In this document: positions 8,424-16,018 of the stretch, piece by piece
Numbering within the stretch: the first letter of the stretch is position 1
Layout of the letters: every line of letters starts with the position of its first letter
Origin: Actinomycetes bacterium
GTDB lineage: Bacteria; Actinomycetota; Actinomycetes; Prado026
Direction of reading: 5' to 3'
NCBI GenBank assembly: GCA_036510875.1
Contig: DATCDE010000162.1
Coordinates: 1 to 34,139, forward strand
Length of the DNA: 34,139 nt
The notes under the pieces: generated by a model
Told to the model about the DNA's origin: nothing
Seen by the model: only the letters and a program-made list of their open reading frames with translations
The model's database searches: none
Made by a program: the position numbers and the translations under genes

Positions 8424-9159
8424 CCAGCCCCTGGGCCGGGTGCTGGTCGTGATCCCGACCTACAACGAGGCGCCGAACGTGGAGCGGATCGTGGACCGGG
8501 TCCGCCGCGCCGTGCCGAGCGCCGAGGTGCTGGTCGCCGACGACAACAGCCCCGACGGCACGGGGGAGATCGCGGACAAGCTGGCCACCGTCGACGACCA
8601 CATACACGTCATGCACCGCCCCGGGAAGAACGGCCTGGGCGCCGCCTACCTGGCCGGCTTCTCCTGGGCACTGGAGCGCGACTACGACGTGGTCGTGGAG
8701 ATGGACGCCGACGGCTCGCACCGCCCCGAGGACCTGCCCCGGATGCTCACCGCACTGGAGAACGCGGACCTGGTGCTGGGCTCGCGCTGGGTCAAAGGTG
8801 GCAGCGTCGTCAACTGGCCGGCGCACCGCAAGCTGCTCTCCCTGGGCGGAAACACCTACTCCCGGCTGGCCCTCGGCGTGCCGATCCGCGACATCACCGG
8901 CGGCTACCGGGCGTTCCGACGGCAGACCCTCGAGCAGCTGGACCTGCACGACGTCGCGTCCGCCGGCTACTGCTTCCAGGTCGACCTCGCCTGGCGGACC
9001 CAGAAGGCTGGCCTGCGGGTGGTGGAGGTGCCGATCACGTTCGTCGAGCGGGAGTACGGCACCAGCAAGATGAGCGGCTCCATCGTCTCGGAGGCGCTGT
9101 GGCGGGTCACCCAGTGGGGTGTGGCGTCACGGGTGAAGAAGCTGCGCCGGAGCGGGTGA
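8401..9159 (+). CDS. ppm1: Polyprenol-monophosphomannose synthase
   Basis: GT2-family glycosyltransferase (252 aa) that makes polyprenyl-phosphate-mannose from GDP-mannose, the donor for protein O-mannosylation and envelope glycolipids. It shows the GT-A fold opening [16 protein letters not shown], the [11 protein letters not shown] nucleotide loop, and the metal-binding DAD in [14 protein letters not shown]. It has no C-terminal membrane domain, as in stand-alone bacterial Ppm/Dpm enzymes. The ATG lies within the end of lnt, and GAGAGGAG upstream is the ribosome site. Its substrate could come from the manC-like gene at 26966-29464. Confidence 0.93.
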   Translation: MTPPSPADQPLGRVLVVIPTYNEAPNVERIVDRVRRAVPSAEVLVADDNSPDGTGEIADKLATVDDHIHVMHRPGKNGLGAAYLAGFSWALERDYDVVVEMDADGSHRPEDLPRMLTALENADLVLGSRWVKGGSVVNWPAHRKLLSLGGNTYSRLALGVPIRDITGGYRAFRRQTLEQLDLHDVASAGYCFQVDLAWRTQKAGLRVVEVPITFVEREYGTSKMSGSIVSEALWRVTQWGVASRVKKLRRSG

Positions 9160-9665
9160 CCCCGGTGCCCCTCCTGCTGTTCTTCGTCTTCATCGTCGCA
9201 CCGGCGGTGGAGATCTACCTGCTGGTGCAGGTGGGGCAGGCGATCGGGTTCGGCTGGGTGCTGCTGCTGCTCATCGCCGGGGCCTTGCTGGGCAGCGCGG
9301 TCATGCGCCGGGCCGGCGCCTCGTGGTGGTCGGCGCTGCGGGCCAACGGCACCGGCAGCCAGCTGCCGGACGGAAGGGTGGCCGCCGACGCCGCGATGCT
9401 GTTCTCGGCCGGGCTGCTGATCTTCCTGCCCGGATTCGTCAGTGACGCCGTGGGACTGGTGCTGCTCCTGCCGCCCGCCCGCCGGCTGATCGAGACGGCG
9501 GCCGTCGCCTGGTTCGTCCGCCGGTTCAGCGCGGTGACCGGCCCCGGCGGGTTCACCGTGTGGCAGCGCACGACGTCGGACCCCCAGGTGATCAAGGGCG
9601 AGGTCATCCGCGAGGACCGACCGGACAACGGCGAACCACCGCGAGGGCTGCCGCCCTCAAGCTGA
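9156..9665 (+). CDS. fxsA: FxsA family membrane protein
   Basis: A 169-aa membrane protein. Hydrophobic segments lie near residues 4-25, 28-50 and 75-105, with the FxsA-typical [16 protein letters not shown] near the N terminus and a polar C-terminal tail. The family is named for the E. coli protein whose overproduction relieves F-factor exclusion of phage T7; its cellular role is unclear. The start is taken as the GTG at 9156, overlapping the ppm1 stop (GTGA), with a GTG at 9165 as an alternative. It ends next to rbpA in convergent orientation. Confidence 0.85.
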   Translation: MTPVPLLLFFVFIVAPAVEIYLLVQVGQAIGFGWVLLLLIAGALLGSAVMRRAGASWWSALRANGTGSQLPDGRVAADAAMLFSAGLLIFLPGFVSDAVGLVLLLPPARRLIETAAVAWFVRRFSAVTGPGGFTVWQRTTSDPQVIKGEVIREDRPDNGEPPRGLPPSS

Positions 9666-9703
9666 GCTCCGGGTCCAGGGGGGAGGGGGGCCCGACCCGG
9701 GCT
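9666..9703. terminator. Bidirectional terminator between fxsA and rbpA
   Basis: CCGGGTC (9669-9675) and GACCCGG (9694-9700) form an inverted repeat around a G-rich loop in the 37-bp gap between two convergent genes. The right arm touches the rbpA stop codon. No T-run is present, as is usual for high-GC actinobacterial terminators. Confidence 0.5.
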
Positions 9704-10092
9704 CAAGCCGACTTACGGGCAGCGCCTTCGCGGCGGTAGTTAGGGTGCATGGCGCCGGCCGGGCCGCCGCTGTGCCGCAGCAGCTCCAGCCGCTCGACCA
9801 GCAGGACCTCGAGGTCGTCCATGGTGCGCCGCTCCAGCAGCATGTCCCAGTGCGTGCGCGGCTTCTTGCCGGCCTTGGCCTGCGGCTGCGAGGCGTCGTG
9901 ACGCAGCGCGCTGGCACGGCAGAACCGGCAGTCCCAGCTGTCCGGGACCTCGGCCTCCACCGAGAACGGCACGACGAACGAGTGACCTGCCGGGCAGTCG
10001 TAGCGGAACAGCTCGCGAGGGGCCAGCTCGACGTCGTTGTCGGTCTCGTAGCTGATCGCGCCCATCCGGGTCCCGCGCAGGGCTTCGCTCAT
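9703..10092 (-). CDS. rbpA: RNA polymerase-binding protein RbpA
   Basis: A 129-aa actinobacterial transcription factor that binds RNA polymerase and the principal sigma factor, stabilises open complexes and affects rifampicin tolerance. It shows the core domain with CPAGH and CRFC (zinc-type or structural cysteines), the basic linker KAGKKPRTHWDMLLERR and the sigma-interacting helix TMDDLEVLLVERLELLR. The N-terminal MGAISYETD segment is typical. The ATG at 10092 has GAGGAGG about 8 nt upstream. A SigR-type promoter lies 50-75 nt further up. Confidence 0.96.
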   Translation of the reverse strand: MSEALRGTRMGAISYETDNDVELAPRELFRYDCPAGHSFVVPFSVEAEVPDSWDCRFCRASALRHDASQPQAKAGKKPRTHWDMLLERRTMDDLEVLLVERLELLRHSGGPAGAMHPNYRREGAARKSA

Positions 10093-10142
10093 GGTCCGCG
10101 CCTCCTCTGGAGCCGACGACCGTCGGCGCCACTAGAACCGAA

Positions 10143-10168
10143 AACGCGCGAGCGGCCCGCAAGATTCC
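10143..10168 (-). promoter_or_regulatory. SigR/SigH-type (thiol stress) promoter of rbpA
   Basis: On the minus strand GGAAT (complement of 10164-10168) and GTT (complement of 10143-10145) are separated by exactly 18 bp. This matches the actinobacterial SigR/SigH consensus GGAAT-N18/19-GTT. The 5' leader contains a small stem GCCGAC/GTCGGC at 10112-10127. Streptomyces rbpA is known to be SigR-controlled, which supports the reading. Confidence 0.7.
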
Positions 10169-10190
10169 CGAGCCGGTGACCTGCGCCACA

Positions 10191-10204
10191 CCGCGGGCCC
10201 GCGG
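10191..10204 (-). terminator. Palindrome after the MFS gene
   Basis: CCGCGGGCCCGCGG is a perfect 14-bp palindrome 10 bp past the stop of the MFS transporter on the minus strand. It is a likely transcription stop for the fhs-GDPD-MFS unit, lying just upstream of the rbpA promoter. Confidence 0.4.
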
Positions 10205-10213
10205 GAGGGGTGG

Positions 10214-11545
10214 TCAGATGACGGCCGGGACCTCGTTGCCCGCCTCACGGATCCCGCGGGCGACATCCAGCCGCACCAGCACCGCGAACCCGGCGATGAA
10301 GAACACCACCAGCCCGACGATCGCCAGCCGGTACGACCCGGTGACCTGCAGCACCAGCGTGATGAGCAGCGACCCGATCATGGACGTCGCGCCGTCGCTG
10401 ATCTCGTACAGCCCGAAGTACTCGGCCTCCCGGCCCGTCGGGATGAACTGGGAGAACAGCGACCGGGACAGCGCCTGGCTGCCGCCGAGCACCAGCCCGA
10501 TGGCGACCGCCAGGACGAAGAACTGCACCGCTGAGCCCTTGGGCACCATCGCCGCGTAGGCGACCACGAGCGTCCACACCACGAGTGAGCCCAGGACGGT
10601 GTTCCGGGCGCCCCGGGTGCGGGCGATCCGACCGAGCAGCAGCGCCCCGGCGAAGGCCACGAACTGGACGACGAGGATGGCCACTACCAAGGTCTGCTGG
10701 GACAGGCCCAGCTCCTCGGTGCCGTAGGTGGCCGAGAAGGCGATCGCGGCCTGGATCCCGTCGTTGTACAGCAGGAACGCCACCAGGAAGATCAGCGTCT
10801 GCCGGTAGCCCAGCAGGTCGCGCAGGGTGACTCTCAGCTGCCGGAAGCCCGCCGTGAGCGGCCCGCCGCCGTCCGCCGAGACCGGTCGCACCGGCGGCCG
10901 GTCGATCAGCCGGGACAGCGGGATGAGCGTGAACAGCGCCCACCAGGCGCCGGCCGAGACCAGGCAGATCCGCACCGCCTCGCTCTCGGTCAGCCCGAAC
11001 GAGTCGTGCAGGGTGAACAGCACGAGGTTGAGGACGAGCAGGGTGGCGCCGCCGAGGTAGCCCATGGCCCAGCCGCGCGCCGAGACGGCATCCCGCTCGT
11101 CCGGCAGCGCGATCTCGGGCAGGAACGCGTTGTAGACCACGACCGAGGCGCCGAACGCCAGGTTGGCCAGCACGAACAGCGCACCGCCGAGCAGGAACCG
11201 GCCGTCCCGCACGAAGACCAGCAGCATTGTCGCGAAGGCACCGGAGTAGGCGAACACCGCCAGCAGCCGGCGCTTGCTCCTGGCCCGGTCGGCCAGCGCC
11301 CCGACGACCGGCAGAGTCACGATCTGCAGCAGCACCGACAGGGTGACCATGGCGGGGAACCAGGCGCTGTAGCGCACCGAGAGGCCGGCCACCGACACGA
11401 ACCCGTCCGACCTGGCCGCGGTCTTGGTGACGTCGGTCAGGTAGGGACCGAGGAACACCGTGACCACCGTGGTGGAGAAGGTGGAGTTCGCCCAGTCGTA
11501 GAAGTACCAGCCGTGCTGTTCGCGCCGTCGCACGGACTCGTTCAC
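10214..11545 (-). CDS. MFS transporter, UMF1/Atg22-like family
   Basis: A polytopic membrane protein of about 443 aa with roughly 12 hydrophobic segments. It opens with the family motif REQHGWYFYDWANSTFSTTVVTVFLGPYL and has an RARSKRR loop between early helices. The substrate is unknown; the fungal relatives named Atg22 export amino acids from vacuoles. The start is uncertain: GTG at 11545 is given, but GTG at 11533, with AGGTG 9 nt upstream, has the better ribosome site and would drop four residues. It follows the GDPD gene by 68 bp on the same strand and probably belongs to that operon. Confidence 0.85.
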   Translation of the reverse strand: MNESVRRREQHGWYFYDWANSTFSTTVVTVFLGPYLTDVTKTAARSDGFVSVAGLSVRYSAWFPAMVTLSVLLQIVTLPVVGALADRARSKRRLLAVFAYSGAFATMLLVFVRDGRFLLGGALFVLANLAFGASVVVYNAFLPEIALPDERDAVSARGWAMGYLGGATLLVLNLVLFTLHDSFGLTESEAVRICLVSAGAWWALFTLIPLSRLIDRPPVRPVSADGGGPLTAGFRQLRVTLRDLLGYRQTLIFLVAFLLYNDGIQAAIAFSATYGTEELGLSQQTLVVAILVVQFVAFAGALLLGRIARTRGARNTVLGSLVVWTLVVAYAAMVPKGSAVQFFVLAVAIGLVLGGSQALSRSLFSQFIPTGREAEYFGLYEISDGATSMIGSLLITLVLQVTGSYRLAIVGLVVFFIAGFAVLVRLDVARGIREAGNEVPAVI

Positions 11546-11613
11546 CTGAGCCACGTGCGCATGATGTCCTGCCCGCCCCCCGATTGCGAGAACCGGCACG
11601 GCGAAGATGACCT

Positions 11614-12372
11614 TCAGCCTGGCCAGGCCCCGCGCGCCCGCAGGACGTCGCGCAGCACCGCCGGCCGGTCGGTCATCAGCCCGTCCACGCCGAGCCGGAG
11701 CAGCCGCTCCATCTCGGACGCCTCGTCGACGGTCCACACGTGCACCTGCAGCCCGAGCCGGTGGGCGGTGTCCACGAACCGCCGGTCCACCACGGTGACC
11801 GGCCCGAAACGCAACGGCACCTGGGCGCAGTCGGCGCGGGGGAGGGGCACCCGCCGTCCGCTGGTCGCCGCGAGCCACAGCCGCAGCACGCCGCTCGGCC
11901 CCATCGACAGGCAGGCCCGCGGGCCGAGCAGCGCACCCAGGCGGGCCAGCCTGCGGTCGCTGAACGACGCAACGCAGACCCGGTCGAGGGCACTCGTCCG
12001 GAGCAGCAGGTCGGCCAGCGGCGCGACCGCAGCGTCGTGCTTGGCGTCGATGTTGAACCGGGCCTCGGGGAACTCCTCCAGCAGGTCGGCCAGCAGGGGG
12101 ATCGGCTCGGTCCCCCCGATGCGGACCTGCGAGACCTGCGCCCAGGTCTGCCGCTCCACCAGCCCACGGCCGTCGGTCAGCCGGTCCAGCCGGTCGTCGT
12201 GGAAGGCGAGGACGACGCCGTCGGCCGTCGCATGCACATCGGTCTCGAAGTAGCGGAAGCCCAGCTCGACGGCCCGGCGGAAGGCCCCGGCCGAGTTCTC
12301 CGCGGCCTCGCTCGCACCGCCGCGGTGAACGAACGCCAGCGGCCGGTCACCGCGGTCCAGGAACGGGTGCAC
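11614..12372 (-). CDS. Glycerophosphodiester phosphodiesterase
   Basis: A 252-aa GDPD-family enzyme hydrolysing glycerophosphodiesters to sn-glycerol-3-phosphate and an alcohol. The catalytic and metal motifs are intact: FVHRGGASEAAENS near the N terminus, FETDVHATADGVVLAFHDD about 40 residues later, and FNIDAKHD mid-protein. There is no signal peptide, so it is probably cytosolic. The GTG start lies 32 bp after the fhs stop with a GGATGGGTGG ribosome region, and the gene appears to be co-transcribed with fhs. Confidence 0.92.
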   Translation of the reverse strand: MHPFLDRGDRPLAFVHRGGASEAAENSAGAFRRAVELGFRYFETDVHATADGVVLAFHDDRLDRLTDGRGLVERQTWAQVSQVRIGGTEPIPLLADLLEEFPEARFNIDAKHDAAVAPLADLLLRTSALDRVCVASFSDRRLARLGALLGPRACLSMGPSGVLRLWLAATSGRRVPLPRADCAQVPLRFGPVTVVDRRFVDTAHRLGLQVHVWTVDEASEMERLLRLGVDGLMTDRPAVLRDVLRARGAWPG

Positions 12373-12404
12373 CCACCCATCCTGGCCGAGCGGCTCGCCG
12401 GCGC

Positions 12405-14111
12405 CTACGACAGCCCGACGATCTCGCCGTTCTCGTCGAGGTCGATCCGCTCGGCTGCCGGGTGCGAGGACAGCCCGGGCATGGTCCGCATCTCGCCGCT
12501 GATCGCGTAGACGTAGCCGGCGCCCGCGGCCACCCGGACCTCGCGCACCGGCATCCGCCAGCCGGTCGGCGCGCCGAGCAGCGACGGGTCGGACGACAGC
12601 GACAGGTGGGTCTTGGCGATGACGACGGGGAACTCGCCATACCCGAGCACCTCGAACCGGCGCAGCGTCTCGGCGGCGGCCGGGGCGAGGTCCACGCCGT
12701 CCGCCCCGTAGATCTCCCTGGCCACCGCCCCGATCTTGTCCACCAGGGTGGCGTCCAGCGGGTAGAGGAAGCCGAACTCGTGCTTGTCCGCCGCCGCCTC
12801 GGCGACGACCTCCGCCAGCTCAGCGGCCCCCTTGCCGCCCTCGGCCACGTGCCGGGTGATGGCCACCCGCGCCCCGGCCGCCTCGGCGATCTCCCGGATC
12901 GCCTCGTGCTCGGACGGGTGGTCGGTGGGGAAGGCGTTGATCGCGACGACGGGGGAGACCCCGAACCGGCGGACGTTGGCGATCTGCTTGGACAGGTTCG
13001 CCCCGCCCATCGCGACCTCTTCGGGGTGCTCGGCCAGCAGCTCGGGGGGGAGCGGCTTACCGGGCTTGATCACGTGGTGCCCGGAGTGCGCCTTCAGCGC
13101 CCGCACGGTCGCCACCAGGACGGCGGCGTCGGGCTGCAGGCCCGAGACCCGGCACTTGACGTTGAAGAACCGCTCGGCGCCCATGTCCGCGCCGAACCCG
13201 GCCTCGGTGATCAGGTAGTCGCCCATATGGATGCCGAGCAGGTCGGCGACGACCGAGGAGTTGCCGGTGGCGATGTTGCCGAACGGCCCGGTGTGCACCA
13301 GCGCGGGGGTGTTCTCCAGCGTCTGCAGCAGGTTGGGCTTGATCGCCTCGCGCAGGATGACCGCCATCGCGCCGGCGGCCTTGAGGTCCTCGGCCGTCAC
13401 CGGCCGGCCGTCGTAGTCGTAGCCGATGACGACTCTGCCCAGCCGCCCCCGCATGTCGGCCAGCGACGTGGACAACGCCAGGATCACCATGATCTCGGAC
13501 GCCGCGGTGATGTCGAACCCGCTCTGCCGCGGGACGCCGTCCATCCTGGCGCCCAGGCCGACGACGAGGTTGCGCAACGCGCGGTCGTTCACGTCGAGCA
13601 CCCGTCGCCAGGAGATGTTGCGCGGGTCGATGCCCAGTTCGTTGCCGTGATGCAAGTGGTTGTCGACCATGGCCGCGAGCAGGTTGTGCGCGGCTGTGAC
13701 GGCATGGAAGTCGCCCGTCAGGTGCAGGTTGAGCGTCTCCATGGGCACGACCTGGCTGTAGCCACCGCCGGCCGCGCCACCCTTGATCCCGAACGTGGGG
13801 CCCATCGACGGCTGGCGCAGCGCGAGGGTGGCCCTCCGTCCCAGGTGGCCGAACGCCTGGGCCAGACCGACGGCGGTCGTCGTCTTGCCCTCGCCCAGCG
13901 GCGTCGGCGTGACCGCGGTCACCAGCACGTACTTCGCCGGCGGCCGGTCGGCCAGCGCCGCGGCGGCCGACAGCGAGATCTTGGCCACGTGCCGGCCGTA
14001 CGGGTCGAGATACTCGGCCGCGATACCGGCGCGAGCGGCGACCTCCTCGATCGGCTGCATGACGGCGGCGCGGGCGATGTCCAGGTCGGTGGGGGTGCTC
14101 GTCGTGGTCAC
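12405..14111 (-). CDS. fhs: Formate-tetrahydrofolate ligase
   Basis: ATP-dependent ligase making 10-formyl-tetrahydrofolate from formate. The 568-aa protein has the family length. It carries the nucleotide-binding loop TPLGEGKTTT near residue 70, the LRQPSMGPTFGIKGGAAGGG segment, and LTGDFHAVTAAHNLL. The GTG at 14111 (product begins VTTTSTPTD) is chosen because it leaves the usual short N-terminal extension; sequence upstream in this frame is not protein-like. It heads a minus-strand unit with GDPD and the MFS gene and is divergent from the CtaG-like gene. With gcvP and gcvH in the same window it is part of the one-carbon supply. Confidence 0.95.
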   Translation of the reverse strand: MTTTSTPTDLDIARAAVMQPIEEVAARAGIAAEYLDPYGRHVAKISLSAAAALADRPPAKYVLVTAVTPTPLGEGKTTTAVGLAQAFGHLGRRATLALRQPSMGPTFGIKGGAAGGGYSQVVPMETLNLHLTGDFHAVTAAHNLLAAMVDNHLHHGNELGIDPRNISWRRVLDVNDRALRNLVVGLGARMDGVPRQSGFDITAASEIMVILALSTSLADMRGRLGRVVIGYDYDGRPVTAEDLKAAGAMAVILREAIKPNLLQTLENTPALVHTGPFGNIATGNSSVVADLLGIHMGDYLITEAGFGADMGAERFFNVKCRVSGLQPDAAVLVATVRALKAHSGHHVIKPGKPLPPELLAEHPEEVAMGGANLSKQIANVRRFGVSPVVAINAFPTDHPSEHEAIREIAEAAGARVAITRHVAEGGKGAAELAEVVAEAAADKHEFGFLYPLDATLVDKIGAVAREIYGADGVDLAPAAAETLRRFEVLGYGEFPVVIAKTHLSLSSDPSLLGAPTGWRMPVREVRVAAGAGYVYAISGEMRTMPGLSSHPAAERIDLDENGEIVGLS

Positions 14112-14204
14112 GGGTGCCAGCGTGGACCCGACGGATACCGTGCGGCAAAGGACGTAGGTCCCCGGCGTGTCGGCCGGTCGTCCCGGGGGAGGCACAATGA
14201 CGCG

Positions 14205-15200
14205 GTGCCTGGCTACAGCGGACCCCCTGAGCTGACCGCGCAGCGGCTGCTGACCGCCTGGACCCTGGACCTGACCGCCCTGCTCGTCCTGCTCGCCTTC
14301 GGAGTCGCCTACGCGGCCGGGGTCGTCGCGCTGCGCCGCCGCGGGGATCGCTGGCCGGTTGGCCGGTTGGTGAGCTTCGCGGCCGGGCTGGCCGTCCTGG
14401 TCGTGGCGACCTGCGGGTTCCCCGGCGTGTACGCCCACGTGCTGTTCTGGATCTTCGTCGTCCAGGTCTGCCTGCTGCTGCTCGCGGGGCCGATGCTGCT
14501 CGGCCTGGGGGCGCCGGTGTCGCTGACCAAGGTCGCGCTCAGTGAGCGGTCGCTGCACTGGACCCAGCGCCGGGGGGCCCGCTGGCTGTGGCAGGCCGCC
14601 CGGCTGCCGGGACTGGCCCCGTTCATCCTCATCGTGGTGACGTCCGCGCTGTTCTTCACCAGCTGGATGCCGTACGCGCTGTCGCACTCCGGCGCCTACC
14701 ACGGGCTGCAGCTGCTGCTGCTCGCGATCGGCATGCTGATCGTGCTGCCGGTGACCGACGAGAGCGTGCTGCTCAGCTCGTTCGCGTACGCCGTCATGGT
14801 GGGCGTGACCTTCGTTGAGTTCCTGCTCGACGCGATCCCGGGCATCGTGCTGCGGTTCACCGGGCACCTGATCGCCCCGGAGTACTGGCTGGCGGTGGGC
14901 CGGCCCTGGGGGCTCAGCCCGATCGACGACCAGCACCGGGCCGGCAGCTGGCTGTGGTTTTTCGGCGAGTTCGTCGACCTGCCGTTTATCGCGGTGCTCG
15001 TGCTGGCCTGGATCAAGTCGGACGCCCGCGAGGCTGCCGTGGTCGACCGCGAGCTCGACCTGGCCCAGCTCGCGGTCACGCCGGCGGATGAGGACGAGCC
15101 GGCGGCGCTGATGCGGCCCTGGTGGGAGACCGACGCCTCGGTGCTCGGTGAGGACCGGGCCCGACGGCACGGCTGGAGCACCGGCCGACCCGGTCCTTGA
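14205..15200 (+). CDS. Cytochrome c oxidase assembly protein, CtaG-like
   Basis: A 331-aa integral membrane protein of the caa3-oxidase CtaG family (copper delivery/assembly). About seven to eight hydrophobic stretches run from residue 15 to 275, with a polar acidic C-terminal tail. Family-like segments include VYAHVLFWIFVVQVCLLLL and FTSWMPYALSHSGAYHGLQL. The GTG at 14205 is the only start in frame close to GGGGGAGG (about 12 nt upstream, rather long). The sequence from the gap to fhs encodes nothing. An oxidase assembly factor implies aerobic respiration. Confidence 0.87.
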   Translation: MPGYSGPPELTAQRLLTAWTLDLTALLVLLAFGVAYAAGVVALRRRGDRWPVGRLVSFAAGLAVLVVATCGFPGVYAHVLFWIFVVQVCLLLLAGPMLLGLGAPVSLTKVALSERSLHWTQRRGARWLWQAARLPGLAPFILIVVTSALFFTSWMPYALSHSGAYHGLQLLLLAIGMLIVLPVTDESVLLSSFAYAVMVGVTFVEFLLDAIPGIVLRFTGHLIAPEYWLAVGRPWGLSPIDDQHRAGSWLWFFGEFVDLPFIAVLVLAWIKSDAREAAVVDRELDLAQLAVTPADEDEPAALMRPWWETDASVLGEDRARRHGWSTGRPGP

Positions 15201-15231
15201 CTTCTCCCGCCGGTGCCTGAACCCTTCCGCC

Positions 15232-15429
15232 ATGCGGTTGCTGCCGTTCGTCGTCGCGCTCATCGGCGTCCTGGCGCTGGTCGGCTGGTTCAGCTGGGAC
15301 GCCCGCCGGCCGTTGGGTGCGTCCCCGCGCACGACCCGCCGCACCGCTGACCGCGACGACGACTCGACCGCGTCGGCGTCGCCGTGTCCGACGCCGCACT
15401 GGCACAACCCGGGCGTCGACCGGATCTGA
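15232..15429 (+). CDS. Small single-pass membrane protein, unknown
   Basis: A 65-aa reading frame with a clear N-terminal hydrophobic helix (MRLLPFVVALIGVLALVGWF) followed by a basic then acidic/serine-rich polar tail ending in HWHNPGVDRI. It lies 31 bp after the CtaG-like gene on the same strand, so it is probably co-transcribed. No ribosome site is obvious. I do not recognise a family; it could be a small oxidase-associated or membrane-anchored protein, or a chance frame in GC-rich DNA. Confidence 0.42.
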   Translation: MRLLPFVVALIGVLALVGWFSWDARRPLGASPRTTRRTADRDDDSTASASPCPTPHWHNPGVDRI

Positions 15430-15474
15430 CCGTGCCCCCGGGCGCCCCGCTCGAACGCTCCCGCAGAACGCCGA

Positions 15475-15497
15475 TAAGAGACATTATGTCAAGTTAC
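15475..15497. other. AT-rich near-palindrome in a convergent gap
   Basis: GACATTATGTC (15480-15490) is a perfect inverted repeat with a one-base centre, flanked by TAA and TTA in a locally AT-rich patch that stands out from the surrounding high GC. The 103-bp gap lies between two convergent genes and holds nothing else I can identify. It may be a protein-binding site or a remnant of inserted DNA. Confidence 0.3.
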
Positions 15498-15532
15498 CCG
15501 TGAAACCGCCCCCCGGCGTCCCGTGCCACCGG

Positions 15533-15985
15533 TCATCTGGTCGCGGCCCACCGTCGCTGGCTGCCGAAGTAGTTGGCCAGGTTCCAAGCCATCGCCGACA
15601 CCGGCTGGACGGCGAAGAACACGATCCCGGCCATCTCCGGAGTCCCGGGCAAGAACTCGGCGTCACCGTCCGCGCGGTACTTGCCCGCGTACGCCGCGAC
15701 CACCGACGGGTGCCCAGCCGGGTCATCGGCGTTCTCGGCCAGCCCGCGCACGATGAGCACGTCGTCGCCGCTCTCCAGGTGCAGCACGATCCGCGGGTCG
15801 GCGGCCAGGTTGGCCGCCCGGACTGACCCGGGGTCGCTGTAGAACCACGGGACGCCGTCGACCAGGACGCCCCAGACGGGCACCGCGTGCGGGCCGTCCG
15901 GGCCAGCCGTCGCCACCCACCAGTTGCGCGCCCCGGCCAGCCGGGCGGCGGCGTCCGCCCACGTCAGCGCCACCGGCTCGGTCAT
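15533..15985 (-). CDS. Pyridoxamine 5'-phosphate oxidase-like protein (possible F420 or FMN binder)
   Basis: A 150-aa split-barrel protein. The N-terminal half has the PNPOx-family pattern (ARNWWVATAGPDGPHAVPVWGVLVDGVPWFYSDPGSVRAANLAADPR), followed by the IVLHLESGDDVLIVRGLAE strand pair. In actinobacteria such proteins are often F420-dependent reductases or heme/FMN binders, and the cofactor cannot be assigned here. The start has GGGGGAG immediately upstream. It is last in a three-gene minus-strand unit after the GCL-like gene (33-bp gap). Confidence 0.82.
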   Translation of the reverse strand: MTEPVALTWADAAARLAGARNWWVATAGPDGPHAVPVWGVLVDGVPWFYSDPGSVRAANLAADPRIVLHLESGDDVLIVRGLAENADDPAGHPSVVAAYAGKYRADGDAEFLPGTPEMAGIVFFAVQPVSAMAWNLANYFGSQRRWAATR

Positions 15986-16018
15986 GGCTCCCCCGTTCCT
16001 TGCGTCGGTCGATGTCGG

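Noticed and set aside
12462-14204. Long plus-strand open frame opposite fhs
   Set aside because: Its translation is Arg/Gly/Val/His-rich with no domain, and it is antisense to an unambiguous fhs gene; typical shadow frame of high-GC DNA.
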